Origin: an uncultured Treponema sp.
GTDB taxonomy: Bacteria > Spirochaetota > Spirochaetia > Treponematales > Treponemataceae
Reading direction: 5' to 3'
Length of the DNA stretch: 7,799 nt
NCBI GenBank assembly: GCA_937900125.1
Contig: CALCEK010000274.1
Location: forward strand, 1 to 7,799
Below, piece by piece: positions 1 through 5,273 of the stretch. Numbering within the stretch: the stretch's first letter is position 1; each line of letters begins with the position of its first letter. The notes under the pieces were generated by a model. The model saw only the letters and a program-made list of their open reading frames with translations. It had not been told where the DNA came from and made no database searches. The position numbers and the translations under genes were made by a program.

Positions 1-47
1 GACCACCGAGATCTACACTCTTTCCCTACACGACGCTCTTCCGATCT
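1..47. other. Illumina adapter left in the assembly (not genomic)
   Basis: These bases match the 3' 47 nt of the Illumina TruSeq/universal P5 adapter and read-1 primer, ending in ACACGACGCTCTTCCGATCT. The first 11 nt of the full 58-nt oligonucleotide are missing. Genomic sequence begins at 48. It is library contamination at a contig end, so nothing should be inferred from it about the organism, and the natural sequence downstream of pepT is unknown beyond position 48. Confidence 0.98.
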
Positions 48-52
48 GCATA

Positions 53-1339
53 TTAAACCCAGCTTTGTGCAAGTTGAATTAAAACTTCCGTCGCTTGAAT
101 CATTTGGCTAAAACTTGCCCATTCATAGCGAGAATGATACAAATGTCCGCCTGTAAAAATGTTCGGCGTGGGGATTCCCATTTCTGTGAGTCGAGAGCCG
201 TCCGTTCCGCCACGAATCGGAGTGAACACGGGGCTAATACCAGCGGCTTTATACGCAGAAACTAATTTTTCCACAACCTGCGGATTTTTATCGAGAACTT
301 CTTTCATATTAAGATATTGTTGTGTGTGGGTAACGGTTGCTTTTCCACCAAAACTTTCTGCAATAGCATTTGCTAGTTTGTCTACAAGCGATTTTCTTTT
401 TTCCATACCGCTTGATGTAAAATCGCGAAGAAGCAATGTAACGTTTGAACTTTCCACAGAACCAGAAATTCCCATTGGAGCGTAAAATCCTGCATAACCA
501 TCGGTGGTTTCGGGCATTTCGTGGTGTGGAAGGCTTGCAACAAAGGCAGCGGCAATATTTATTGCGTTCACCATATCAGGCCTAGCCGAGCCTGTGTGTT
601 TGGATTTTCCTGTAAACACAACCTCGCTTTTGTAGGCATTAAAACATTCGGTTTCAAGCTCGCCTCGATGTCCGCCGTCAACCGTATATGCCATTTTTGA
701 CTTAATCAAATTGAGCGGAACTTTGTCCATTCCGTGTCCTGTTTCTTCATCGGGAGAAAAAATCACCTCAATTGCACCGTGTTTTACCTCTGGATGAGTT
801 ACTAAATATTCGAGCATCGTCATAATTTCGGCAACGCCCGCTTTGTCATCGGCTCCCAACAGCGTAGAACCATCGCTAGAAATGATTGTGTCCCGCTCTT
901 TTCCCGCAAGAACTAAATCTTTATCTAAAGCGGGGTCGAGCGTAATTCCGTAAGGCAATTTTATTGGCGAACCATCGTAATTTGTTACAACTTGAGGTTT
1001 TACGTCTTTTCCTGTAACTTCTTCAACGGTGTCAATATGCGCTAAAACGCAAAAACTGGGAACATTTTCGCACCCTGCGCTTGCTGGCAAAAATCCGTAT
1101 GTATAACAAAATGGCGTTGTTTGCACATCTTTTAAGCCTAACGCACTTAGCTCTTGATTTAAAACTTTTGCTAAGTCTTTTTGCTGCTCTGTACTCGGCA
1201 TTACCCCCGAATCAGCTTTTTCACTAGAACTTTCACTATAAATTTGCACGTAGCGCAAAAAACGTTCCAAAAGTGCGCTTGCATATACTGTTTCAAAAAT
1301 ATTATCTGCTAAAGTTTTCATAGTAAAAGCATAGCGCAT
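53..1339 (-). CDS. pepT: Peptidase T (tripeptide aminopeptidase), M20B zinc metallopeptidase
   Basis: PepT releases the N-terminal residue from tripeptides in the cytoplasm, in the last steps of peptide use. The 428-residue product carries the M20 layout: HIDT at 101-104 (metal ligand His101, catalytic Asp103), GADDKAG at 162-168 (bridging Asp164), PDEETG at 196-201 (catalytic and metal-binding Glu198/199), TVDGG at 219-223 (Asp221), the dimerisation-domain segment FTGKSKHTGSARPD at 242-255, then RGGTDGSRL at 376-384 and a final ligand His402. All expected ligands are present, so it should be active. Length fits the family (about 410), with a slightly long N-terminus. The first ATG has only a weak upstream AAGAG; an in-frame ATG at codon 7 (position 1321) has none, so the start is uncertain by six residues. 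The stop lies six bases from the adapter, so any terminator is lost. Confidence 0.95.
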   Translation of the reverse strand: MRYAFTMKTLADNIFETVYASALLERFLRYVQIYSESSSEKADSGVMPSTEQQKDLAKVLNQELSALGLKDVQTTPFCYTYGFLPASAGCENVPSFCVLAHIDTVEEVTGKDVKPQVVTNYDGSPIKLPYGITLDPALDKDLVLAGKERDTIISSDGSTLLGADDKAGVAEIMTMLEYLVTHPEVKHGAIEVIFSPDEETGHGMDKVPLNLIKSKMAYTVDGGHRGELETECFNAYKSEVVFTGKSKHTGSARPDMVNAINIAAAFVASLPHHEMPETTDGYAGFYAPMGISGSVESSNVTLLLRDFTSSGMEKRKSLVDKLANAIAESFGGKATVTHTQQYLNMKEVLDKNPQVVEKLVSAYKAAGISPVFTPIRGGTDGSRLTEMGIPTPNIFTGGHLYHSRYEWASFSQMIQATEVLIQLAQSWV

Positions 1340-1480
1340 TTTGCTCTTTTTGCAAAGTGGCTTTAATTCTTGACTGTTTTGGATTTTGCTTTAAGATATT
1401 TTTAAGCTTTTGAGGGGAGAAAATGGGCTGTTTGCAAAGCATACAGGTTGTCTGCGAATCGCCCGCGCTGTTTGCAAAGA

Positions 1481-1663
1481 GGTGTGCGGTTGGGGGATGG
1501 CGGGATGCTAACAAAACATTTCTCCCAGTTAGCAAAACATTGCAACGCTAACGGGGGCGCACGATTTGGGGGAGAGAATGCGGGGTATGCTAACAGAGGC
1601 GCGGGGGTGGGAAAAGAAACATTGGTTTGCGTAACTGGGGGCGGTTGGGGTATTTTGTGTGCA
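1481..1663 (-). repeat. G-rich segment with repeat units in the opposite orientation
   Basis: Between the first and second plus-strand blocks the sequence turns G-rich (runs of four or five G at 1553, 1568, 1582 and 1603). The unit-like word is GCTAAC (1508, 1547, 1589), the complement of the GTTAGC seen in plus units such as 2194-2199. A similar G-rich stretch with related wording lies at 2222-2331. No gene is evident. The spaced G-runs could favour a G-quadruplex, but the loops (9, 10 and 17 nt) are long, so this is weak. Confidence 0.55.
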
Positions 1664-1715
1664 TTTACAAAAATAGATATTTCGCTACGCTCAATATGAC
1701 TTTGGGGTAGCGGGG
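1664..1715 (-). repeat. REP-like element, copy 1 of a perfect 52-bp duplication
   Basis: This 52-bp stretch is identical to 2332-2383. It contains TTTCGCTACGCTCAATATGAC-like wording whose complement (GTCAT..TGAGCGTAGCGAAA..TCT) is one arm of the REP-type palindromes elsewhere in the window (5089-5163). It is probably a dispersed intergenic repeat. Its translation is repetitive and not a gene. Confidence 0.8.
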
Positions 1716-1760
1716 CGGTTCTATCTTTAGGCAAGGCATTGTCGGCAAACTGCGCCGCTG

Positions 1761-1829
1761 TTTGCAAAGCGACATTTTGTCCCCAAAACACCGCCCACTG
1801 TTTGCAAAAGCTGCCCGACCGTCTGCAAA
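1761..1829 (+). repeat. Copy 1 of a perfect 69-bp duplication
   Basis: This stretch is identical to 2388-2456 over 69 bp. It contains four array units (cores at 1764, 1783, 1804, 1825). In copy 1 it is separated from the 52-bp repeat by about 41 bp more than in copy 2, so one copy gained or lost two array units. Confidence 0.9.
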
Positions 1830-1905
1830 CGAAATATCTCTTTTCCAAAGATACGCAGATTCTTCGCGGGCGAAGCCTTATCGCTCAGAATGCCCACTCA
1901 AAGTT
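1830..1905. repeat. REP-like palindrome interrupting the tandem array
   Basis: About 75 bp unlike the repeat unit separates cores 1825 and 1919. The part at 1858-1892 begins GATTCTTCGC and ends GCTCAGAATG, the reverse complement of the CATTCTGAGC...GAAGAATC form found at 5089-5117. It contains a short hairpin, TTCGC-GG-GCGAA. Copy 2 of the array (2457 onward) continues directly into the next repeat unit where this sequence sits in copy 1, suggesting insertion here. Confidence 0.6.
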
Positions 1906-2030
1906 GCCCGCACTGTCAGCAAACTGCGCCCGCTGTTCGCAAAGCGACAATCTGTCCGCATCTCCCGCCAGTTGTCCGCAAAGTCGCCCCACTGTTCGCA
2001 AGCCACCCGCACTGTCGGCAAACTGCGCCC

Positions 2031-2084
2031 CCGTTTGCAAAGCGACACTCTGTCAGCATCCCCCGCAAATTGTCAGCGAACCGC
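2031..2084 (+). repeat. Higher-order repeat within the array, copy 1
   Basis: These 54 bp match 2131-2184 at 50 positions with an offset of exactly 100 bp (five 20-bp units). All four differences are transitions. This points to a more recent segmental duplication inside an already diverged array. Confidence 0.85.
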
Positions 2085-2130
2085 GCCTCCGTTTGCAATC
2101 CGCGCCAACTGTTCCGCAAAACTGCCCGCG

Positions 2131-2184
2131 CCGTCTGCAAAGCGATACTCTGTCAGCATTCCCCGCAAATTATCAGCGAACCGC
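2131..2184 (+). repeat. Higher-order repeat within the array, copy 2
   Basis: Partner of 2031-2084: 50 of 54 bases identical, 100-bp offset. Confidence 0.85.
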
Positions 2185-2331
2185 CCCAGTTGTTAGCAAA
2201 ACCGCCCGCACCGTTTGCAAAGAGGGGCACGGTTGGTGGGAGAGAACGTGGGGTTATGCAAACAGGGGCGCGGGATTGGGAACAAAACGTTGGTTGTCGT
2301 AACTGGGAGCGGTTGGAGTATTTTGTGTGCG

Positions 2332-2383
2332 TTTACAAAAATAGATATTTCGCTACGCTCAATATGACTTTGGGGTAGCGGGG
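2332..2383 (-). repeat. REP-like element, copy 2 of the 52-bp duplication
   Basis: Identical to 1664-1715 and preceded by a diverged but alignable G-rich stretch (about 2229-2331 against about 1560-1663). It borders the last plus-strand block of the array. Confidence 0.8.
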
Positions 2384-2387
2384 GCGG

Positions 2388-2456
2388 TTTGCAAAGCGAC
2401 ATTTTGTCCCCAAAACACCGCCCACTGTTTGCAAAAGCTGCCCGACCGTCTGCAAA
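2388..2456 (+). repeat. Copy 2 of the perfect 69-bp duplication
   Basis: Identical to 1761-1829. Here it lies four bases after the 52-bp repeat, and it continues into a further unit (core at 2471) before the array fades about 75 bp upstream of the next gene's promoter. Confidence 0.9.
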
Positions 2457-2546
2457 GCGACAATCTGTCCCCAAGCTGCCCCACCAAGTCTCCTCCTCAA
2501 AAGCCACAACTCACCCTTGATTTTCATCGAATCGCTGACTTTGTAA

Positions 2547-2575
2547 TAGACTTTACAATTTTTCTTTGGTATAAT
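2547..2575 (+). promoter_or_regulatory. Sigma-70-type promoter of the MinD-like gene
   Basis: A -35 box TAGACT (2547-2552, four of six consensus) lies 17 bp from a perfect -10 box TATAAT (2570-2575). Transcription would start near 2582-2583, on top of the ATG at 2583. The alternative -35 TTTACA at 2552 is only 12 bp from the -10 box and was not chosen. Confidence 0.65.
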
Positions 2576-2582
2576 GGATTTT

Positions 2583-3728
2583 ATGCAGATTATACCAGTT
2601 GCGAGCGGCAAGGGGGGCGTTGGAAAAAGCCTTTTGAGTGCAAACCTTGCAATAGCTTTAGGTCAAGCAGGAAAAAAAGTTTTGTTGGCAGACCTTGATT
2701 TAGGGGCTTCAAACCTTCATCTTGTAATAGGTCAACAGTCTCCAAAAGCAGGAATGGGAACGTATTTAAATGGACAATCTCGTTTTGAAGATATAATTAT
2801 CCCTACTGATTACGAAAATGTTTCGTTTATTGCAGGAGATTCGGAACTTCCAGGGATTTCTTCACTCAGAATCAGCCAAAAAAATGATTTGATTCGGAAT
2901 TTTACCCATCAAGATGTGGATTATCTGATTCTTGACCTTGGAGCAGGAACACATCTTACCATTTTGGATATGTTTTTAACTTCTCCGCAAGGAATTATTG
3001 TTACCGCCCCTACAGTTACGGCAACGCTGAACGCCTATCTTTTTTTTAAAAACATTGTGTTTAGAATGATGTACAACACATTCCGCAAGGGAACTCCCGC
3101 TTACAATTACCTTGAAGAGCTAAAAAAAGACACCTCCTCTTTGCAGCGAATGTACATTCCCAAACTCATTGACCAGCTAGAAATCGTTGACCCAAAAAAC
3201 ACGGCACTTTTTAGGTCAAGAATGGCAGAGTTTCGGCCTAGAATGATAATGAATATGATTGACGACCCAAAGGACGCTGACCGCGCCCAGCGGATTCGAC
3301 ATTCTTGTCAGGAGTTTTTGGGGCTAAATATTGAGCATTTGGGTGTTATTTATAGAGACGCACTTCAGGATAAGGCACTTTCTTCAAGATTGCCCGTTGT
3401 CATTTATAAGCCGCAATCGCTAATTGCACAAGCAATTTACAGAATCACCGAAAAAATCATCCATTCAGAAACGCTCGTTTTTGATAGCGAATACGATATA
3501 ACGCAGGCCGCCGAAACTTCATTTCAAATCGCCTCGGAAGAAGCCGAAGACGATTATAATTCGCGAATGTCCTACGTGGAAGACCTTGTTGGTTCGGGCG
3601 CATTAACGGCTAGTGAACTTGCGGAAACAATCAAACAGCAACAGTTTGAAATCACTCGGCTAAAAAATGAAAATAATCTTCTAAAAAAGAAACTCGTTGA
3701 TGCCGCAAGCCAAGGATTTAAAATGTAA
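2583..3728 (+). CDS. MinD/ParA-family P-loop ATPase with C-terminal coiled coil
   Basis: The 381-residue protein opens directly into a deviant Walker A motif, SGKGGVGKS at 8-16, with signature Lys10 and phosphate-binding Lys15. The switch/Walker A' segment VLLADLDLGASN follows at 33-44 (Asp37, Asp39), then Walker B YLILDLG at 114-120 (Asp118). This is the MinD/FlhG/Mrp/ParA superfamily of ATP-switched dimers that position membrane, flagellar or DNA cargo. After the ATPase core come an acidic stretch near 310-330 and a leucine-rich heptad-like helix at about 342-375, not the short amphipathic tail of classical MinD. No minC, minE, parB or flhF lies nearby, so the partner is unknown. The ATG at 2574 overlaps the -10 box and would not be in the mRNA. 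The ATG at 2583 has no Shine-Dalgarno sequence and fits leaderless translation. Confidence 0.85.
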   Translation: MQIIPVASGKGGVGKSLLSANLAIALGQAGKKVLLADLDLGASNLHLVIGQQSPKAGMGTYLNGQSRFEDIIIPTDYENVSFIAGDSELPGISSLRISQKNDLIRNFTHQDVDYLILDLGAGTHLTILDMFLTSPQGIIVTAPTVTATLNAYLFFKNIVFRMMYNTFRKGTPAYNYLEELKKDTSSLQRMYIPKLIDQLEIVDPKNTALFRSRMAEFRPRMIMNMIDDPKDADRAQRIRHSCQEFLGLNIEHLGVIYRDALQDKALSSRLPVVIYKPQSLIAQAIYRITEKIIHSETLVFDSEYDITQAAETSFQIASEEAEDDYNSRMSYVEDLVGSGALTASELAETIKQQQFEITRLKNENNLLKKKLVDAASQGFKM

Positions 3729-3769
3729 AAACAGGAGATGTTGCAGGAAGTATGCCGTTGTTTTTACCC

Positions 3770-3803
3770 GTCATTCCGAGCGGTCGTTGCTCGCAAAGGA
3801 TCT
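3770..3803 (+). repeat. REP-like dispersed repeat
   Basis: GTCATTCCGAGC at the left and AAGGATCT at the right match the GTCATTCTGAGC...GAAGAATCT form of this repeat family. It lies in the 196-bp gap between the MinD-like gene and lgt. I see no clear terminator or promoter in the rest of that gap. Confidence 0.55.
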
Positions 3804-3911
3804 GTAAATGTTTCGCAGACACGCACGATAACGCTTGGCAACGCCTGAGAATCAAATCTGCAAAATAATGCAAAAATGAGCATACATTTGTAACAAAAAA
3901 AAACGATTTTT

Positions 3912-3916
3912 AAGGA
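3912..3916 (+). promoter_or_regulatory. Ribosome binding site that fixes the lgt start
   Basis: AAGGA lies 8 nt before the ATG at 3925 but only 2 nt before the in-frame TTG at 3919. It therefore supports the ATG. Confidence 0.75.
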
Positions 3917-3924
3917 TTTTGAAA

Positions 3925-4920
3925 ATGAACTTTTTACCATTGTATATAAACTACCCCTCGTGGATTCATCCAGAGATTTTTCCTGGAGTGCCGTTGTTAG
4001 GACTTTTGCGCTGGTATGGTCTTATGTATATTTTTGCTTTTGCAACCGCGTATTTTGTTCTAAAACAACAATTTAAGGAAGGCGCGTTAGACACTCCCAC
4101 GCAAAAAGCAAGCGAAGATGATATTTTCAGTTTTATAACTTGCGGGATTGTTTTTTTGCTACTTGGGGCGCGTATTTTTTCTACACTTGTTTATGACACC
4201 AGCGGATTGTACTGGCGAAAACCTTGGCTAATTTTTTGGCCATTCGACACAGAAACTCACAAATTTACAGGCCTTGCGGGAATGAGCTATCACGGTGGAT
4301 TTATCGGTGGCTTAATCGGAATGATAATTTGGTGTTTTTATCACAAACGCCCGCTTTGGAAATGGATTGACGCAATGTGCGTTGCGATTCCTTTGGGCTA
4401 TACATTTGGACGGCTCGGAAACTTTCTAAATGGCGAGTTATATGGAAGAATTACAACAGTCCCATGGGGAATCGTTTTTCCTCAAGCTCCATCTTTTTCT
4501 TCTACAATCGATTGGGTTCAAGCCTTTGCGGCAGAGTGCGGTCTTGATATTGCGGAGCAAAAATTGGTAAATCTTCCGCGACACCCTAGTCAACTTTACG
4601 AAGCTTTATTTGAAGGTTTGCTACTATGGTCAGTTTTATGGCTTTTGCGGAAACACAAGCCCTTTGATGGATTTTTGGGAGCTTGTTATACAATCGGGTA
4701 CGGTGCGGTTAGATTTGTAATTGAATATTTTAGACAGCCCGATGCCGATTTGGGCTATAGGATTTCTCCAACAAATAATCAAGTTTTGTACACAAATTCA
4801 TCTTTGCTAAACATAAGCACTGGACAGATTTTGTGTTTTATAATGATAAGTGGCGGAATTATTTTGTTAATCGTTCTTGCCATCTTAGACAAACGAAAAA
4901 AGAATCAGCATAAGAACTGA
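3925..4920 (+). CDS. lgt: Prolipoprotein diacylglyceryl transferase
   Basis: Lgt moves diacylglycerol from phosphatidylglycerol to the lipobox cysteine of prolipoproteins, the first step of lipoprotein maturation in the inner membrane. The 331-residue protein is polytopic, with hydrophobic spans near 23-46, 67-88, 124-139, 228-241 and 302-321. It has the family landmarks: HGGFIGG at 123-129, the signature GRLGNFLNGELYGR at 162-175 (essential Asn/Arg region), RHPSQLYEA at 219-227, RFVIEYFRQPD at 263-273 and STGQ at 298-301. It is longer than the E. coli enzyme (291), mainly through insertions near 90-118 and 185-215. The start is the ATG with AAGGA 8 nt upstream. The 196-bp gap to the MinD-like gene leaves co-transcription open. 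The nested inverted repeat begins four bases after the stop. Confidence 0.96.
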   Translation: MNFLPLYINYPSWIHPEIFPGVPLLGLLRWYGLMYIFAFATAYFVLKQQFKEGALDTPTQKASEDDIFSFITCGIVFLLLGARIFSTLVYDTSGLYWRKPWLIFWPFDTETHKFTGLAGMSYHGGFIGGLIGMIIWCFYHKRPLWKWIDAMCVAIPLGYTFGRLGNFLNGELYGRITTVPWGIVFPQAPSFSSTIDWVQAFAAECGLDIAEQKLVNLPRHPSQLYEALFEGLLLWSVLWLLRKHKPFDGFLGACYTIGYGAVRFVIEYFRQPDADLGYRISPTNNQVLYTNSSLLNISTGQILCFIMISGGIILLIVLAILDKRKKNQHKN

Positions 4921-4989
4921 GATAGTGTTAGAGCAAGTCTAGTAACATCTGACCTAAATGCCAAATTTCTGAAAATCTGTCATTTTGGG

Positions 4990-5027
4990 GCGGGCAATAG
5001 CACGTTGTGCGCTAAGGTGTTACCCGC
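4990..5027. repeat. Hairpin inside the nested element
   Basis: GCGGGCAA (4990-4997) pairs with TTACCCGC (5020-5027) at seven of eight positions, and TAGC...GCTA can extend the stem inward. There is no T-tract after it on either strand, so it is not an obvious intrinsic terminator. Confidence 0.5.
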
Positions 5028-5088
5028 AAAAAATCTAATTTCTCTGTAAAATATAATCGATTAACTTGAAAAAATGATTTTTTGCCAT

Positions 5089-5163
5089 GTCATTCTGAGC
5101 TAAAAGGCGAAGAATCTTGGTTTGCCACGCAAACACTAGATGTTTCGCTACGCTCAACATGAC
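5089..5163. repeat. REP-like palindrome with both arms
   Basis: The left arm GTCATTCTGAGC (5089-5100) to GAAGAATCT (5109-5117) is mirrored by AGATGTTTC (5138-5146) to GCTCAACATGAC (5152-5163). The outer 12 bp match at 10 positions. This is the fullest copy in the window of the repeat whose half-copies occur at 1664, 1858, 2332, 3770 and 5210. Confidence 0.75.
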
Positions 5164-5209
5164 GATGACGATAATGTATAAATTTCAAGTTAATCTACTA
5201 TAAACGCTA

Positions 5210-5241
5210 GATTCTTCACCCCTTTTTAGTGTTCAGAATGG
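5210..5241 (-). repeat. REP-like half element
   Basis: GATTCTTC at the left and CAGAATGG at the right form the reverse-oriented version of the CATTCTGA...GAAGAATC repeat, with a diverged centre. It lies between the inner and outer right arms of the nested element. Confidence 0.5.
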
Positions 5242-5273
5242 CACACTAGACAAACTCTAACACTTCTAGTTTT

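Larger units (their letters stand above)
1429..2476 (+). repeat. Degenerate ~20-bp tandem repeat array (interrupted)
   Basis: The recurring unit is roughly CTGTYNGCAAANYGCSCC. Its GCAAA-like core recurs at 1434, 1454, 1474; then 1745, 1764, 1783, 1804, 1825; then 1919, 1939, 1958, 1978, 1998, 2018, 2037, 2056, 2076, 2095, 2116, 2137, 2156, 2176, 2196, 2217; then 2391, 2410, 2431, 2452, 2471. Spacing within blocks is 19-21 bp, close to two helical turns. Units are diverged, and some have GCGAA, GCATC or CCAAA at the core. The block is C-rich on the plus strand (36 of 60 bases are G or C in 1921-1980), unlike the flanking genes. There are no invariant repeats with unique spacers, so it is not CRISPR. 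Long open frames cross it in several frames, but their translations only reiterate the repeat and show no domain. Function unknown. Confidence 0.85.
4924..5264. repeat. Nested inverted-repeat element, possible MITE
   Basis: The ends are inverted repeats: 4924-4943 (AGTGTTAGAGCAAGTCTAGT) and the complement of 5245-5264 agree at 17 of 20 bases. Inside lies a perfect 13-bp inverted pair, GATTAACTTGAAA at 5059-5071 and its complement at 5183-5195. Inside that is a REP-like palindrome (5089-5163). The whole 341 bp has no coding sequence and fills the gap between the convergent lgt and flavin reductase genes. I could not find a target-site duplication, so non-autonomous transposon origin is an inference. 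ACTAG/CTAGT at 5245-5249 and 5266-5270 followed by six T could act as a weak terminator for lgt. Confidence 0.65.

Noticed and set aside
159..485. 108-codon plus-strand open frame
   Set aside because: Antisense shadow of the well-supported pepT gene.
1553..1611. G-quadruplex in the G-rich segment
   Set aside because: Four G-runs are present, but the loops of 10, 9 and 17 nt are too long for a confident call; kept only as a remark.
1739..2378. Long overlapping open frames on the plus strand (for example 1739-2302, 1762-2196, 1890-2378)
   Set aside because: Several frames are open together over the C-rich array, which lacks stop-forming words. The translations only repeat the unit, show no domain, and have no convincing ribosome binding site.
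1741..2476. CRISPR array
   Set aside because: The period is about 20 bp with no unique spacers, units are degenerate, and there are no cas genes.
2571..2582. ATG at 2574 as start of the MinD-like gene
   Set aside because: It overlaps the perfect -10 box, so it would lie upstream of the transcript, and it has no ribosome binding site.
1402..2611. Minus-strand open frames across the same repeat block (for example 1402-1848, 1916-2140, 2193-2507)
   Set aside because: They include translated REP-like sequence repeated in two of them (from the 52-bp duplication) and no recognisable fold; best explained as repeat translation.
3919..3924. TTG at 3919 as lgt start
   Set aside because: It lies only 2 nt from AAGGA; the ATG at 3925 has ideal 8-nt spacing.
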